A DNA stretch of 64,000 nucleotides from Oscillatoria sp. FACHB-1407 (GTDB lineage: Bacteria > Cyanobacteriota > Cyanobacteriia > Elainellales > Elainellaceae), in assembly GCF_014697545.1 (NCBI RefSeq), contig NZ_JACJSA010000008.1:124001-188000 (forward strand). Reading direction: 5' to 3'. Position numbers and translations under genes: made by a program. Under the pieces are notes generated by a model. The model had not been told where the DNA came from and ran no database searches. It saw only the letters and a program-made list of their open reading frames with translations. Below, one piece after another: positions 44,920 to 54,037 of the stretch; the first letter of the stretch is position 1, and each line of letters opens with the position of its first letter.

Positions 44920-46164
44920 CTAAGTCAGAGACTCTAGATAGTCACGCACTCGATTGCGCCGTTTGGGTTGACGGAGCTTTTGCAGAGCTTTGGCTTCGAT
45001 TTGGCGTACCCGTTCACGGGAGAGATCAAGAGCCCGACCGATTTCTGCAAGCGAGTAGGGATGCCCATCGCCCAAGCCAAATCGCATCCGAATCACATCG
45101 CGCTCGCGGCTTGTTAGGTCTGTCAGCAATTGCTGCAAGTCGCGGTGGAGTGCCTCTCGCATCAGCATTTCTTCGGGAGAAATGCCATCGGTTTCGAGAA
45201 GCTCACCTAGTTCAGTATCGCGCTCTTTACCGACTTTCGTTTCGAGCGAAACGGCACGAGGGACGCGGAGGAGGACTTCTCTCACCTGGGGTGGAGTCAT
45301 GTCAAGCTCTGCTGCGATGTCTTCGATGCTAGCAGTACGCCCTTTTTCTTGAGAAATTTTGCGTTGCGCTTTCTTGATTTTGTTGAGCTTTTCAGTGATG
45401 TGGACAGGCAGGCGAATGGTGCGGCTTTGGGTTGCGATCGCCCGTGTAATACCCTGACGAATCCACCAGTACGCATAGGTGCTGAATCGATAGCCCTTAG
45501 TGGGGTCAAATTTTTCCACGGCTCGTTCTAAGCCCAGGGTGCCTTCCTGGATTAGATCCAACAATTCCAAACCACGGTTTTGATATTTCTTAGCAACCGA
45601 CACCACCAGGCGCAGATTGGCTTTGATCATGTGATCTTTTGCCGCTGATCCCTCAGACTGAATCTGGTCTAACTCCTCTACGGTGAGTTGCGTCAACTCT
45701 GCCCAACGCCGTTTTCCTTCTGCCAGGATAGGCTTGAGGTCTGCAACGGTGACTCCAGCTTCAGTTGCCCAGCGTTCTAGCGAGGGGCGATGTCCCAGGT
45801 TAGAGGCGAGGCGATCGTGTGCATCAATCAAGCGCACATAGGGTTGCATAACCGTATCCCCTGCTGTGGCGGCGGCATTACAAGCGTCTAATAACCGCAT
45901 GTAACGTTGAACTCGCTGAGCCTCTGAGACTTCTTCATCTCGTCCTAATAGACGAACCCGTCCAATTTCCTGAAGATAAAGCCTCACTAAATCAGTAGTG
46001 CGACGACCTGCACCTTTGCCTAAGGTATTAGCATATTCCATCTCAAGGCTTACGAGATCGTCCTCAATACTTCCAGCGTCAATCTCCACAGATTCAGGCT
46101 GAAAGTTTAGGGCACTAGAGGATTCATCGTATTCAGCGTCAACAAAAAAGGGTTTGACTGGCAT
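44920..46164 (-). CDS. sigC: RNA polymerase group 2 sigma factor, SigC type
   Basis: This 414-residue sigma-70 factor has region 1.2 (TDLVRLYLQEIGRVRLLGRDEEVSEAQ), region 2 (ANLRLVVSVAKKYQNRGLELLDLIQEGTLGLERAVEKFDPTKGYRFSTYAYWWIRQGITRAI), region 3 and region 4 (SLAEIGRALDLSRERVRQIEAKALQKLR). The sequence and the neighbour furA match Anabaena SigC (all1692 next to furA all1691). Group 2 factors are not essential and respond to nitrogen, iron or temperature conditions. The start at 46164 gives the normal length for SigC. A repeat of family B begins three bases after its stop. Confidence 0.92.
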   Translation of the reverse strand: MPVKPFFVDAEYDESSSALNFQPESVEIDAGSIEDDLVSLEMEYANTLGKGAGRRTTDLVRLYLQEIGRVRLLGRDEEVSEAQRVQRYMRLLDACNAAATAGDTVMQPYVRLIDAHDRLASNLGHRPSLERWATEAGVTVADLKPILAEGKRRWAELTQLTVEELDQIQSEGSAAKDHMIKANLRLVVSVAKKYQNRGLELLDLIQEGTLGLERAVEKFDPTKGYRFSTYAYWWIRQGITRAIATQSRTIRLPVHITEKLNKIKKAQRKISQEKGRTASIEDIAAELDMTPPQVREVLLRVPRAVSLETKVGKERDTELGELLETDGISPEEMLMREALHRDLQQLLTDLTSRERDVIRMRFGLGDGHPYSLAEIGRALDLSRERVRQIEAKALQKLRQPKRRNRVRDYLESLT

Positions 46165-46524
46165 AGTGTATCGTCTCAGTTGCTCCGGGTATAAGGGGCT
46201 GTACTACTACTGCTTACCGTTAGTGTTCCCGCAATTCAGGACTAAGTAATCAAGACTCACCGACAATCTTGTCAGTTCCAACCTGAATTTTTGTAAGACG
46301 CACCCCAGTAAAACTAACACTGGGAATAACTATTCGGAGTCAGTATCTGTTGTTTACAACCCACTGTCAACAAGTGACTTCGGGTTAGATGCTTAGGTAG
46401 CTACATTACTTGTACCTTTAATTCCCGAATCGTTATTTGAATGTTGTTGTTTTCTGCATCAAGTTGCAATAAAGTTTTATGGGATGCTCTTTGAGACGTT
46501 TGCAATCTTTAATAATCGATTCGT
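46165..46524. other. 360-bp region upstream of sigC
   Basis: No gene was found. The sigC promoter should lie here, but no clear -10 or regulator site is convincing. The 63-residue plus-strand frame at 46484-46675 overlaps the next gene and is a shadow. Confidence 0.4.
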
Positions 46525-47133
46525 TTATGGGGCTACTGGTTGCTTCATTGCGTCGAGAAGCGCAGTCAGAGCTTTGTCTTCAGAGGGGTTGACCTGGCGA
46601 TCCAGGAGGGCAATGCTAACCGCTTTGGGGAGGGCGATCGCGGCGATATCTGCGTCCAACCCGGCGATCAGTTGATCCAGCGATTGCGGAACCTTGAGGG
46701 CAGATTTAATACCCAATAAAGTGGGCTCATCAAACCCTAGCTCAGCCAGTTGGGGTTGTAACATTTCCCAGGCAGGCACCCCGTTAGGATGACCGACTTG
46801 AATGACATAGGCGAGTAGACGCTGAAGTTTTGTTTGTTGCGGGGAGGGGGTCGTGAAGGGTTCTGAAGGGACAGTATGCTCCAGAGAGCCGTTGCGATCG
46901 AGGTTGTTGAGAATCTGTTGCCAGTCGTGGGCATCGCATCCCTCAGGTTTTCCCACTGTCAGGGAAACATGAATTTTGTTTGAGGTGGCATCTAACTGTG
47001 TGACCTGAGCATGAACTCCCAAAAAGCCTAACCATTGGGCGATTGTGTTAACCAAGGTGGAGCGAGTGGCTTGGCTGTTTGCCAGTAGGCGAATTTGGGT
47101 GCGAACCATCGGACGCACAATTTGTGAAAGCAT
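46525..47133 (-). CDS. conserved-type hypothetical protein
   Basis: The most likely start is the ATG at 47133 (MLSQIVRPMVRTQIRLLANSQATR), giving 202 residues; a longer frame to 47268 adds a low-complexity N-terminus (MPHSPSPIPHSLFYQS) derived from repeats. The first 90 residues are predicted alpha/beta (LVNTIAQWLGFLGVHAQVTQLDATSNKIHVSLTVGKPEG). The rest is helical with LQRLLAYVIQVGHPNG and LGIKSALKVPQSLDQLIAGLDADIAAIALPKAVSIALLDRQVNPSEDKALTALLDAM. I do not recognise the family. It stands alone between sigC and ilvN. Confidence 0.65.
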   Translation of the reverse strand: MLSQIVRPMVRTQIRLLANSQATRSTLVNTIAQWLGFLGVHAQVTQLDATSNKIHVSLTVGKPEGCDAHDWQQILNNLDRNGSLEHTVPSEPFTTPSPQQTKLQRLLAYVIQVGHPNGVPAWEMLQPQLAELGFDEPTLLGIKSALKVPQSLDQLIAGLDADIAAIALPKAVSIALLDRQVNPSEDKALTALLDAMKQPVAP

Positions 47134-47397
47134 GATAATCCAGTGATGATGCGCGAGGGTATTCTCCCTAGAATAACGAATCATTCTGGGGCGATCGCGT
47201 TTGTTATTAGAAAGAATTAGGGATTGATAGAAGAGGGAATGGGGAATAGGGGATGGGGAGTGAGGCAAAGCACCAACGATAAAGAATGAAGGCTAAAAAT
47301 AGACACGGTATATGAAAAGTACATTCCACCGTTCCAACAACGGCCATTCGTTAGCTTTTATCCCTCAGCCTGCATCTGTTGTCCCACCCCCTTTTGT

Positions 47398-47916
47398 CTA
47401 GACTTTGACTTCTAGAGACTTGAGATACTCAGTGTTGACGCCCGATTCACGAACGAGGGAAATCTTTCCGGTGCGGGCAATCTCTCGAATACCAAAGCGG
47501 TTGAGAACTTGAACGATCGCCACCATTTTTCCAGGGTCACCCACAACCTCCAGGGTGAGAGAATCTTCGGCAACGTCAACAACGCGTGCCCGAAAGATTT
47601 GCGCCAGTTCAACGATTTCAGAGCGAGTTGAACTGGTAGCGTTGACCTTGAGCAGCATCAATTCCCGTTCGACACAAGGCACATCAGAAATATCTTGCAC
47701 CTTGAGCACGTTAATTAGCTTGTAGAGTTGTTTGGTGATTTGTTCGATCGCGCGATCATCTCCAGGAACGACCATGGTGATACGAGAGATGCCATCTTGC
47801 TCAGCAGGACCAACTGCCAAACTTTCGATATTAAAGCCACGACGGGCAAACAAACCTGCAATCCGGGTTAAAACGCCTGCTTCATCTTCAACAAGCACCG
47901 AGAGAGTATGTTTCAT
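47398..47916 (-). CDS. ilvN: acetolactate synthase small subunit
   Basis: The protein is 172 residues from the ATG at 47916 ([50 protein letters not shown]); the in-frame TTG two codons upstream is less likely. It shows the ACT domain ([21 protein letters not shown]) and the C-terminal domain ending [25 protein letters not shown]. It activates and confers valine feedback inhibition on acetolactate synthase in branched-chain amino acid synthesis. The catalytic large subunit is not next to it here. Length is normal for IlvN/IlvH. Confidence 0.94.
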   Translation of the reverse strand: MKHTLSVLVEDEAGVLTRIAGLFARRGFNIESLAVGPAEQDGISRITMVVPGDDRAIEQITKQLYKLINVLKVQDISDVPCVERELMLLKVNATSSTRSEIVELAQIFRARVVDVAEDSLTLEVVGDPGKMVAIVQVLNRFGIREIARTGKISLVRESGVNTEYLKSLEVKV

Positions 47917-48150
47917 AGTCAATTAACGTTGTACGGGAGTGCGGACCGGAGTCAGGAGTTTCCTTTTGAACGGTTGAAAGGGAGCAGAATCCGGCGTTTA
48001 GCCTAAAGGTTTGATCTTTGATTTTATCTCGACTGTTCCCCATTTCTCGCAGAGTCTGCAATGATTACAAGGAAAAATGTTTTTCCTAAAGGGACCTATT
48101 AGAGTTGAAATGGGCGGGCAGCGATTTCACCTTTACCTCTCTTAAAACTC

Positions 48151-50616
48151 GTGGATTACTTGTACTGGCTAGACCAGATTCAACCTGCGCATCGCAATTG
48201 GGTCGGGGATAAAGCGTTTTATCTGGGGGTGTTTGGTCAGCGAGGATACCCAGTGATTCCGGGTGTGGTGGTGTCTGCTCCAGCCTTTCGGAGTTTTTTG
48301 GAGACGATTCAATGGGCAGACCCACTTTTTAGGGACTTGCCCAATTCGTCATTGCACATTGATGTGGACAATCCGCGTCAGTTGCAGGCGATCGCTCAAC
48401 AGATTCGGCAGGGGGTTACAACCACACCCATTGCACAGGATTGGTTAGCCGTATTGGAAGCCGCGATCGCGACCTGGCAAAGCAGAGCCGTGATTTTGCG
48501 TCCCTCGATTGCTGTGGAAGCGGATGTGCTCACTCGTCTGGAGTATCCGCGTGGGGTGCTGCGAGCGCAGGTGTGTTGGGCTGAACCGGGGGCGATCGCA
48601 AAAGGGGTGCAGCAGGTTTGGGGTGAGCTATTTCGGGCAAAGAGCTTGTTGTATTGGCAGCGATTGGGTGTGCAACTGCAACAGGTCAATCTTGCCGTGT
48701 TGATCCAACCTCTGGAATCGGCGATCGCTTCCGGCACGCTACAAGGCAATGCAAGTGGACTGGAAATTCAGTCTATATGGGGATTGGGCAACGCTCTGGT
48801 AGAGGGCATTGTGGCGGCAGATAGCTATCAGGGTGAGCTAACCGGAGAGTGGTGCAGTGTTCGATTGGGGACGAAGCGATACGCCTATGATTTAAGTTCA
48901 CCTGCAACACTCTCCGTAATTGGTGGAGAGGCGTTGCCTGCATCCTCTCCGAACGAGTGCTTGAGGCTCTATCCGGTCGCTGAAGAGTATCAGCAGCAAG
49001 CGGCATTGAGCGATCGCCAGCGTCAGCATCTCCTACAACTGGCTCAACACTTGATTCAGGAGTATGGGCAACCCGTCTGCTTAGAATGGGCGTTGCATCC
49101 TGGCGTCACCGGGGCAGAACCGAGTGTATTGCTGACTCAGATTCATCCCTGCCTTGTTCAGAAGCACCAGTCTACCCAAGACCCGGCAGTAGCTATTGCT
49201 TCTGCAACTGCGTCTCTGCTACCAGAGGGATGCTCTCAGCTTCACGACTCTACCTCTGCCTATTCCACGAGTTCTGATGTCTCCCACTCCATCTTGCATG
49301 GAGTAGCGGCTGCGAGTGGTCAGGTGTTAGCCCAAGCATGGGTCATTGATCACGGGCAAGCCCTGGAGCGGATGCCAAGCAACGCAGTGTTAGTTGCGTC
49401 GCATATTCAACCTCAATGGGTTGCCGCTCTCAAGCAGTGTGCGGGGATTGTCACAGAACAAGGTGGCGCGACCAGCCATGGGGCCATTTTGGCACGAGAA
49501 ATCGGAATTCCAGCGGTGGTTGGTGTTGCTGATGTGACGCAACAGATTCAATCTGGAGAGATCGTTTTTGTAGATGGGGATGGAGGCAAGGTATATCGGG
49601 TTAATGCACTGGATGCAGGTGCCTTTTCAATCCCTGCGACGGCAGTTTCAGCCGTGTATCCCTCGGAAATGCCTGTGTCTCAGCCATCCTCTGCTATGCC
49701 TGTGGCGATCGCTACTCCATTAACTACTCAGTTGATGGTGAATTTAAGCCAGCTTCAGCGGTTAGCGGATGTGGCAGCCATGTCAGTTGATGGGGTGGGG
49801 TTGCTGCGATCGGAATTGATGATGCAGGAGGTTTTGAGCGGCTCTCCGCAGCAATGGTTACTGAATCAGACCGATGTGGATTTGATTGAACGCTTAAGCC
49901 AGCAGATTCAACGCTTTGCGGAGGCATTTGCACCACGACCTGTGTTTTACCGCTCACTGGATTTGCGATCGCACGAGATCCCGGTCAATGCACATATGGC
50001 ACTGACAGAGCCAAATCCTACTTTGGGGTTGCATGGAGCGTTGAGTTATCAAACCAATCCGGCTCTGTTTGAGCTCGAACTGGCGGCACTGCGACGGGTT
50101 CAGGCGAGGGGGTATGATAACTTGCGGCTAATTTTGCCGTTTGTCCGCACGGTTGAAGAGTTTGAATTTTGTCGCGATCGCGTGATTGAAGCAGGGTTAA
50201 CACAAACCTCTACCTTTGAGCTGTGGATTATGGCGGAGGTTCCATCAGTCCTATTTCTAATTCCAGAGTATGTCGATGCCGGAGTCCAGGGGATCTCCAT
50301 CGGCAGCAACGATTTGACCCAACTGATGTTAGCCGTCGATCGCGATCATCCTCAGATGACGGGTGCCTTTGACCAGTGCCATCCTGCGCTAATCCGAGCA
50401 ATGCAACATCTGATTCAAGCGGCAAAACAGGCTGGAATTCCCTGCTCGATCTGCGGTCAAGCTCCCGTGCAACATCCGGAGTTGATCGAGCAGTTAGTAG
50501 AATGGGGCATTACGGCAATCTCGGTGAGTGCTGACGCAATTGAAAGTACCCGTCGGGCGATCGCGGAGGCAGAGGAAAGAAAAAATGAAGAGAGAAGAGA
50601 GAAGAAGGAAAAATGA
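48151..50616 (+). CDS. divergent PEP-synthase-like protein (PpsA superfamily)
   Basis: This 821-residue protein starts at GTG 48151. The N-terminal PPDK-type ATP-grasp region is recognisable (VGDKAFYLGVFGQRGYPVIPG and GLGNALVEGIVAADSY), but the canonical RSSATAEDLP...FAGQ motif is replaced by LRPSIAVEADVLTRLEYPRGVLRAQ. The swivel domain is intact, with His443 in GGATSHGAIL. The PEP-binding barrel has IGSNDLTQLMLAVDRD and Cys768 in SICGQAP, but the usual NPMLGFRGAGR is NPTLGLHGALS. The C-terminal tail AEERKNEERREKKEK looks repeat-derived. An active PpsA makes PEP from pyruvate and ATP; here ATP and PEP sites look altered, so the activity is doubtful and the real role unknown. Confidence 0.85.
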   Translation: MDYLYWLDQIQPAHRNWVGDKAFYLGVFGQRGYPVIPGVVVSAPAFRSFLETIQWADPLFRDLPNSSLHIDVDNPRQLQAIAQQIRQGVTTTPIAQDWLAVLEAAIATWQSRAVILRPSIAVEADVLTRLEYPRGVLRAQVCWAEPGAIAKGVQQVWGELFRAKSLLYWQRLGVQLQQVNLAVLIQPLESAIASGTLQGNASGLEIQSIWGLGNALVEGIVAADSYQGELTGEWCSVRLGTKRYAYDLSSPATLSVIGGEALPASSPNECLRLYPVAEEYQQQAALSDRQRQHLLQLAQHLIQEYGQPVCLEWALHPGVTGAEPSVLLTQIHPCLVQKHQSTQDPAVAIASATASLLPEGCSQLHDSTSAYSTSSDVSHSILHGVAAASGQVLAQAWVIDHGQALERMPSNAVLVASHIQPQWVAALKQCAGIVTEQGGATSHGAILAREIGIPAVVGVADVTQQIQSGEIVFVDGDGGKVYRVNALDAGAFSIPATAVSAVYPSEMPVSQPSSAMPVAIATPLTTQLMVNLSQLQRLADVAAMSVDGVGLLRSELMMQEVLSGSPQQWLLNQTDVDLIERLSQQIQRFAEAFAPRPVFYRSLDLRSHEIPVNAHMALTEPNPTLGLHGALSYQTNPALFELELAALRRVQARGYDNLRLILPFVRTVEEFEFCRDRVIEAGLTQTSTFELWIMAEVPSVLFLIPEYVDAGVQGISIGSNDLTQLMLAVDRDHPQMTGAFDQCHPALIRAMQHLIQAAKQAGIPCSICGQAPVQHPELIEQLVEWGITAISVSADAIESTRRAIAEAEERKNEERREKKEK

Positions 50617-50675
50617 TGAAGGATGAAATTGTAGGGTGATGTTAATGTGAGCGTAACGCGCAGGTGAACTCGACA

Positions 50676-50800
50676 CCTATTCGGGATCGGGAGTTTGGCG
50701 GTTGAAACCATGCTATCGGAACAAAACCGACCTACGTCCGGTTCGACCCCATTGGGTATGGCTACGGCTATCGCTCCACTCCGGGTTCTGCCTGCGCCAT
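50676..50800 (+). repeat. interspersed repeat family A, partial copy
   Basis: Contains CACCTATTCGGGATCGGGAG, GGCGGTTGAAACCATGCTAT and CGGAACAAAACCGACCTACG, then GGTATGGCTACGGCTATCGC. It matches the copies at 39485-39680 and 63325-63480. It lies 60 bp after the stop of the PEP-synthase-like gene. Confidence 0.7.
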
Positions 50801-50862
50801 ATCACGGTTATTCAGCAGGTTTGGTTACCAATAGCTACAGATTAGGCGATTGATAAGGGAAG

Positions 50863-52872
50863 CTAGAGCATTTCCCAGATCTTGACCGTGCTATCTGAAC
50901 TACCGCTGACGATCAATCTACCATCTGCCCCTAAATCAACCGAGTTGACCGAATCGCCATGCCCAGAGATCGTATCAATCACATTGCCTGTGCTGAGATC
51001 CCAAATTTTGATGGTGGTATCACTACTGCCGCTGACCAGCGTCTTGCCATCGGGCATAAAGGCAACTGAGTTGACATCACGAGTGTGGTCACTCAGCGTG
51101 CGAAATGCTTCTTTCGTCCGCAAATTCCAGAGCTTAATGGCTTTATCTTTGCCGCCGCTAGCCAGGGTTTGACCGTCTGGGCTAAATGCTAAAGCATTGA
51201 CGGTGCTCACGTGTCCACTCAACAAACCAACCTGTTCGCCAGTTTGCAAACTCCAAAGCTTGATTTTGTTGTCAAACCCGCCACTGACGAGGAGCCTGCC
51301 ATCGGGGCTAATAGCTAACGACTTAACCATGCTGCCCACACCGAGCAGGGTTCGCAGCGAATTTCCAGTCCCCATCTGCCAGAGGCGAATCGTACGGTCT
51401 TGTCCGCCACTTGCCAAAATTTGACCATCAGGACTTATCACAACTGCATTGACGTTACGCGAGTGACCTGTCATGGTTCGCATCAAAACTCCGTTTTGCA
51501 GATTCCAGGTTTTGAGCGTGTAGTCATCGCTGCCCGTCGTTAACGCCTTACCATTGGGGCTGATGGCGATCGCATTGACAGCTTTGCTATGTCCGACGAG
51601 GCTATAGAGCAGTTCTCCAGTCACCAAATTCCAAACTTTAGCCGTGTCGTCTAAACTGCTGCTCACGAGCACTTGTCCACCAGGGCTAATTTCAACGGCT
51701 GTGACCCAACTGGTATGCCCCGTTAGCGTCTTTGCACACCGCCAATGGCGAGATTGCGTCCCAACAGAGAGCCTTGATGTCGCTCTTGAAGGACCGGAGA
51801 TTGGGGGACGCGATGGGGGTGGCGGTGGCGCAGGGGGTGGGGGAACGATGGGTCTACTTGCCGCCGCAGGGGAAGGGGGACGCGACACTGAGGGTGGTGC
51901 TTTAGCGACCGCTGGAGCTGGAATGGGAGGTCTAGAAACAGGTGGAGCTTCAGGCACTTTAGGCGTGCGGGGGGAGGGCATGAAGGAATCTGCATTTAAG
52001 TCGCGCATGACTTCGTCTGCCGACTGATAGCGTTCTGCGACTAGATCCTTCAGCATGTTGTCCAGAATGTATGCCAGTTGGTCGCTGACGGCTCTACCCA
52101 TATTGCTTAGGTATTCGCGCCAAATCCAACGTCCATTCAGCGGGTCATACAAATTATCTGGCTTTGCTTGCGTCATCAAATGCAGACACGTTGCCCCAAG
52201 ACTATAAATGTCACTCGCCGGATAAGCTCTACCACCCCGAAATTGCTCCATCGGAGCATAACCTTCCGTCCCAATGCGAGTGCCCGGTTCAGCCGCTGCC
52301 TCTGCATTGACTTGTTTGGCAACTCCAAAGTCAATTAGAACCAGGCGATCGTCAGGACGACGCAAAATGTTAGAGGGAGTAATATCCCGGTGAATCACTT
52401 GCTTGTTGTGAACAAACCGCAGAACGGGCAACACATCTGCCAAAACATCTCGGATTTTGCGCTCATCAAAAGGGCCTTCCTGCTTCATCACTTGCAGCAA
52501 ACTCAGCCCTTCAATGTATTGCTGAACCAGATAGAGGTATTGGTCTTGCTCAAAATAGGCAAGCAGCGTGGGAATTTGGGGATGTTCTCCTAGCTCATAT
52601 AGCCGAACTGCCTCTTGCACAAACAAGGCAACCGCTTTTTCTAATGATTTAGTGCCTTGAACTTGAGGCGAAAATTGCTTGATAACGCAGTAGGTTCCTA
52701 ACCGATCTTCGTCTAATGCGAGGTAAGTTCTGCCGAACCCCCCTTGCCCCAATGGTTGAGTGGCACGATAACGCCCCCGGAGTGGTTTGAGTGACCACCC
52801 ACAACTTAAACAGACGGTTGCATCATCAGCATTTTGGGGTTTGTGGCAATGAGGGTTAAGACAACAAATCAT
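50863..52872 (-). CDS. serine/threonine protein kinase with WD40 repeats
   Basis: The protein is 669 residues from the ATG at 52872; an in-frame Met at 52920 is possible. An N-terminal zinc-ribbon-like segment (CCLNPHCHKP...CLSCGW) leads into the kinase: GQGGFGRTYLA (P-loop), VIKQF (ATP Lys), VIHRDITPSN (catalytic Asp) and LIDFGVAKQ (metal-binding Asp). A Pro/Ser-rich linker (about 310-380) follows, then about seven WD40 repeats, each with GHT or GHS...AISPDG...LVSGSDD...IKLWNL. This combination is frequent in filamentous cyanobacteria. Predicted role is signalling with the propeller as protein-interaction platform; the substrates are unknown. The kinase motifs are complete. Confidence 0.92.
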   Translation of the reverse strand: MICCLNPHCHKPQNADDATVCLSCGWSLKPLRGRYRATQPLGQGGFGRTYLALDEDRLGTYCVIKQFSPQVQGTKSLEKAVALFVQEAVRLYELGEHPQIPTLLAYFEQDQYLYLVQQYIEGLSLLQVMKQEGPFDERKIRDVLADVLPVLRFVHNKQVIHRDITPSNILRRPDDRLVLIDFGVAKQVNAEAAAEPGTRIGTEGYAPMEQFRGGRAYPASDIYSLGATCLHLMTQAKPDNLYDPLNGRWIWREYLSNMGRAVSDQLAYILDNMLKDLVAERYQSADEVMRDLNADSFMPSPRTPKVPEAPPVSRPPIPAPAVAKAPPSVSRPPSPAAASRPIVPPPPAPPPPPSRPPISGPSRATSRLSVGTQSRHWRCAKTLTGHTSWVTAVEISPGGQVLVSSSLDDTAKVWNLVTGELLYSLVGHSKAVNAIAISPNGKALTTGSDDYTLKTWNLQNGVLMRTMTGHSRNVNAVVISPDGQILASGGQDRTIRLWQMGTGNSLRTLLGVGSMVKSLAISPDGRLLVSGGFDNKIKLWSLQTGEQVGLLSGHVSTVNALAFSPDGQTLASGGKDKAIKLWNLRTKEAFRTLSDHTRDVNSVAFMPDGKTLVSGSSDTTIKIWDLSTGNVIDTISGHGDSVNSVDLGADGRLIVSGSSDSTVKIWEML

Positions 52873-53217
52873 GGTAGGTCGCACAACTGCCAATACTTTA
52901 ATTTTCACCCTGTTTGGCAATTTTGCTGCCGTGAATACAGGTTATCTGGATAAAACGTATCCATTCAAACTGCTCAAGCTTGAAGAGCAGACACTTTAGA
53001 GAGTGTAGAGCACTTGCAAAAAACCCACTGTCTTCAATAAACCGTCTTCAATTGCAAAGGACTGTATGCTGATTCACAAAGGAGTCGATCCCAAGGGGCA
53101 TAGAGGGCACGAGTCAATCTTTGAGCGACATATGCTCAACGCTTCAAGCAAAAGCGGACAACGCTTATCTTCAAATTCTAGATGGAATTTACAAAGTTGC
53201 GTTGGAAATTACAGATA
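52873..53217. other. 345-bp intergenic region
   Basis: Lies between the kinase-WD40 gene and the DUF3593 gene, which both run on the minus strand. It should hold the kinase promoter. The plus-strand frame at 53066-53266 overlaps the next gene and has no recognisable feature. Nothing else is clear. Confidence 0.35.
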
Positions 53218-53577
53218 TCAGGGGGAGTTGCGATCGCCCTCTGCTTTAGCGGCTTGTCGGTGTTGAATCGCTTGCCAGAACCCAAGAGCAACCATGATAT
53301 TGGACAGGGTTAGAAAAAACTCGGCTCCACCGTGAAGAAAATCAACATTTGCCAACGCTTCACCATAGACCCGTTCTGCATAAATGCCAGCAGGAATAGT
53401 AACAGCGACAAACACGAGCGTCATGTAAAAGCCCAGCAGAGCCAGCCGAGGGGCTTGCTTAGAGCGCGTTAAAAACCAGAGAAACCCCAAGTAGGGAAAG
53501 AGTGATAGGGCAAACAGGGTTTCTTTAGATGCCAGCAGTGCAAGGGCAGGCGGTAAGGCAGAAAGAGTGTGTAGCAT
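53218..53577 (-). CDS. DUF3593 membrane protein
   Basis: This 119-residue protein has three to four hydrophobic segments (LFALSLFPYLGFLWFLTRSK, LALLGFYMTLVFVAVTIPAGIYA and GGAEFFLTLSNIMVALGFWQ), the layout of the cyanobacterial/plant DUF3593 family. Its ATG at 53577 directly follows the stop codon of the DUF2499 gene, so the pair is translated together. Both families are found together in cyanobacteria and plants. The function is unknown; a role in chloroplast/thylakoid membrane biology is suspected from distribution only. Confidence 0.85.
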   Translation of the reverse strand: MLHTLSALPPALALLASKETLFALSLFPYLGFLWFLTRSKQAPRLALLGFYMTLVFVAVTIPAGIYAERVYGEALANVDFLHGGAEFFLTLSNIMVALGFWQAIQHRQAAKAEGDRNSP

Positions 53578-53922
53578 TTAGAGTTGCTTAAGGGAACTAG
53601 CGTTAACTGGCGTATTATCTACTCGCTTGACTCGCGCTTGTTGCCAAATCCACCAGCCTGCGATGCAGAGGGTGATGTTACCGATCAGGGTCATGGCAGC
53701 TTGTAGGGTTGCAAGCCATTCCAGATTGGTAGCGTTATCGAAGAAATGCCAGGTACAGGCACACATCGCACTCACTAGCGCGGGTAACATAGCGATCGCC
53801 AGTGATTGCCAGGCTCGATTGCCGCTGACATTCGCGTAAGTCCAGATGAGCCAGATCGCAACGACCCACTCTAGCACGCTTGAAATATGAATCACCCAGG
53901 TTGGAATGGACAGAGCAGTCAT
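53578..53922 (-). CDS. ycf49: DUF2499 (Ycf49-like) membrane protein
   Basis: This 114-residue protein has about three hydrophobic segments: TWVIHISSVLEWVVAIWLIWTYANVSGN, LAIAMLPALVSAMCACTWHFFDN and ATLQAAMTLIGNITLCIAGWWIW. The pattern IPTWVIHISSVLEWVVA and CAxTWHFFDNxxxLEWL is the DUF2499/Ycf49 family, found in cyanobacteria and red-lineage plastid genomes. It is followed with no gap by the DUF3593 gene. The function is unknown. Confidence 0.88.
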   Translation of the reverse strand: MTALSIPTWVIHISSVLEWVVAIWLIWTYANVSGNRAWQSLAIAMLPALVSAMCACTWHFFDNATNLEWLATLQAAMTLIGNITLCIAGWWIWQQARVKRVDNTPVNASSLKQL

Positions 53923-54037
53923 AGGTTTGTCTTAAACATCCGATTCTAAAGTTTCAGTTCACTTCGTGTCCGTTAAATGCGAGACTCACTTCAAATACAA
54001 GAGCTATTTAGCAAGTCTCAAGCATCATCACTCAAGT

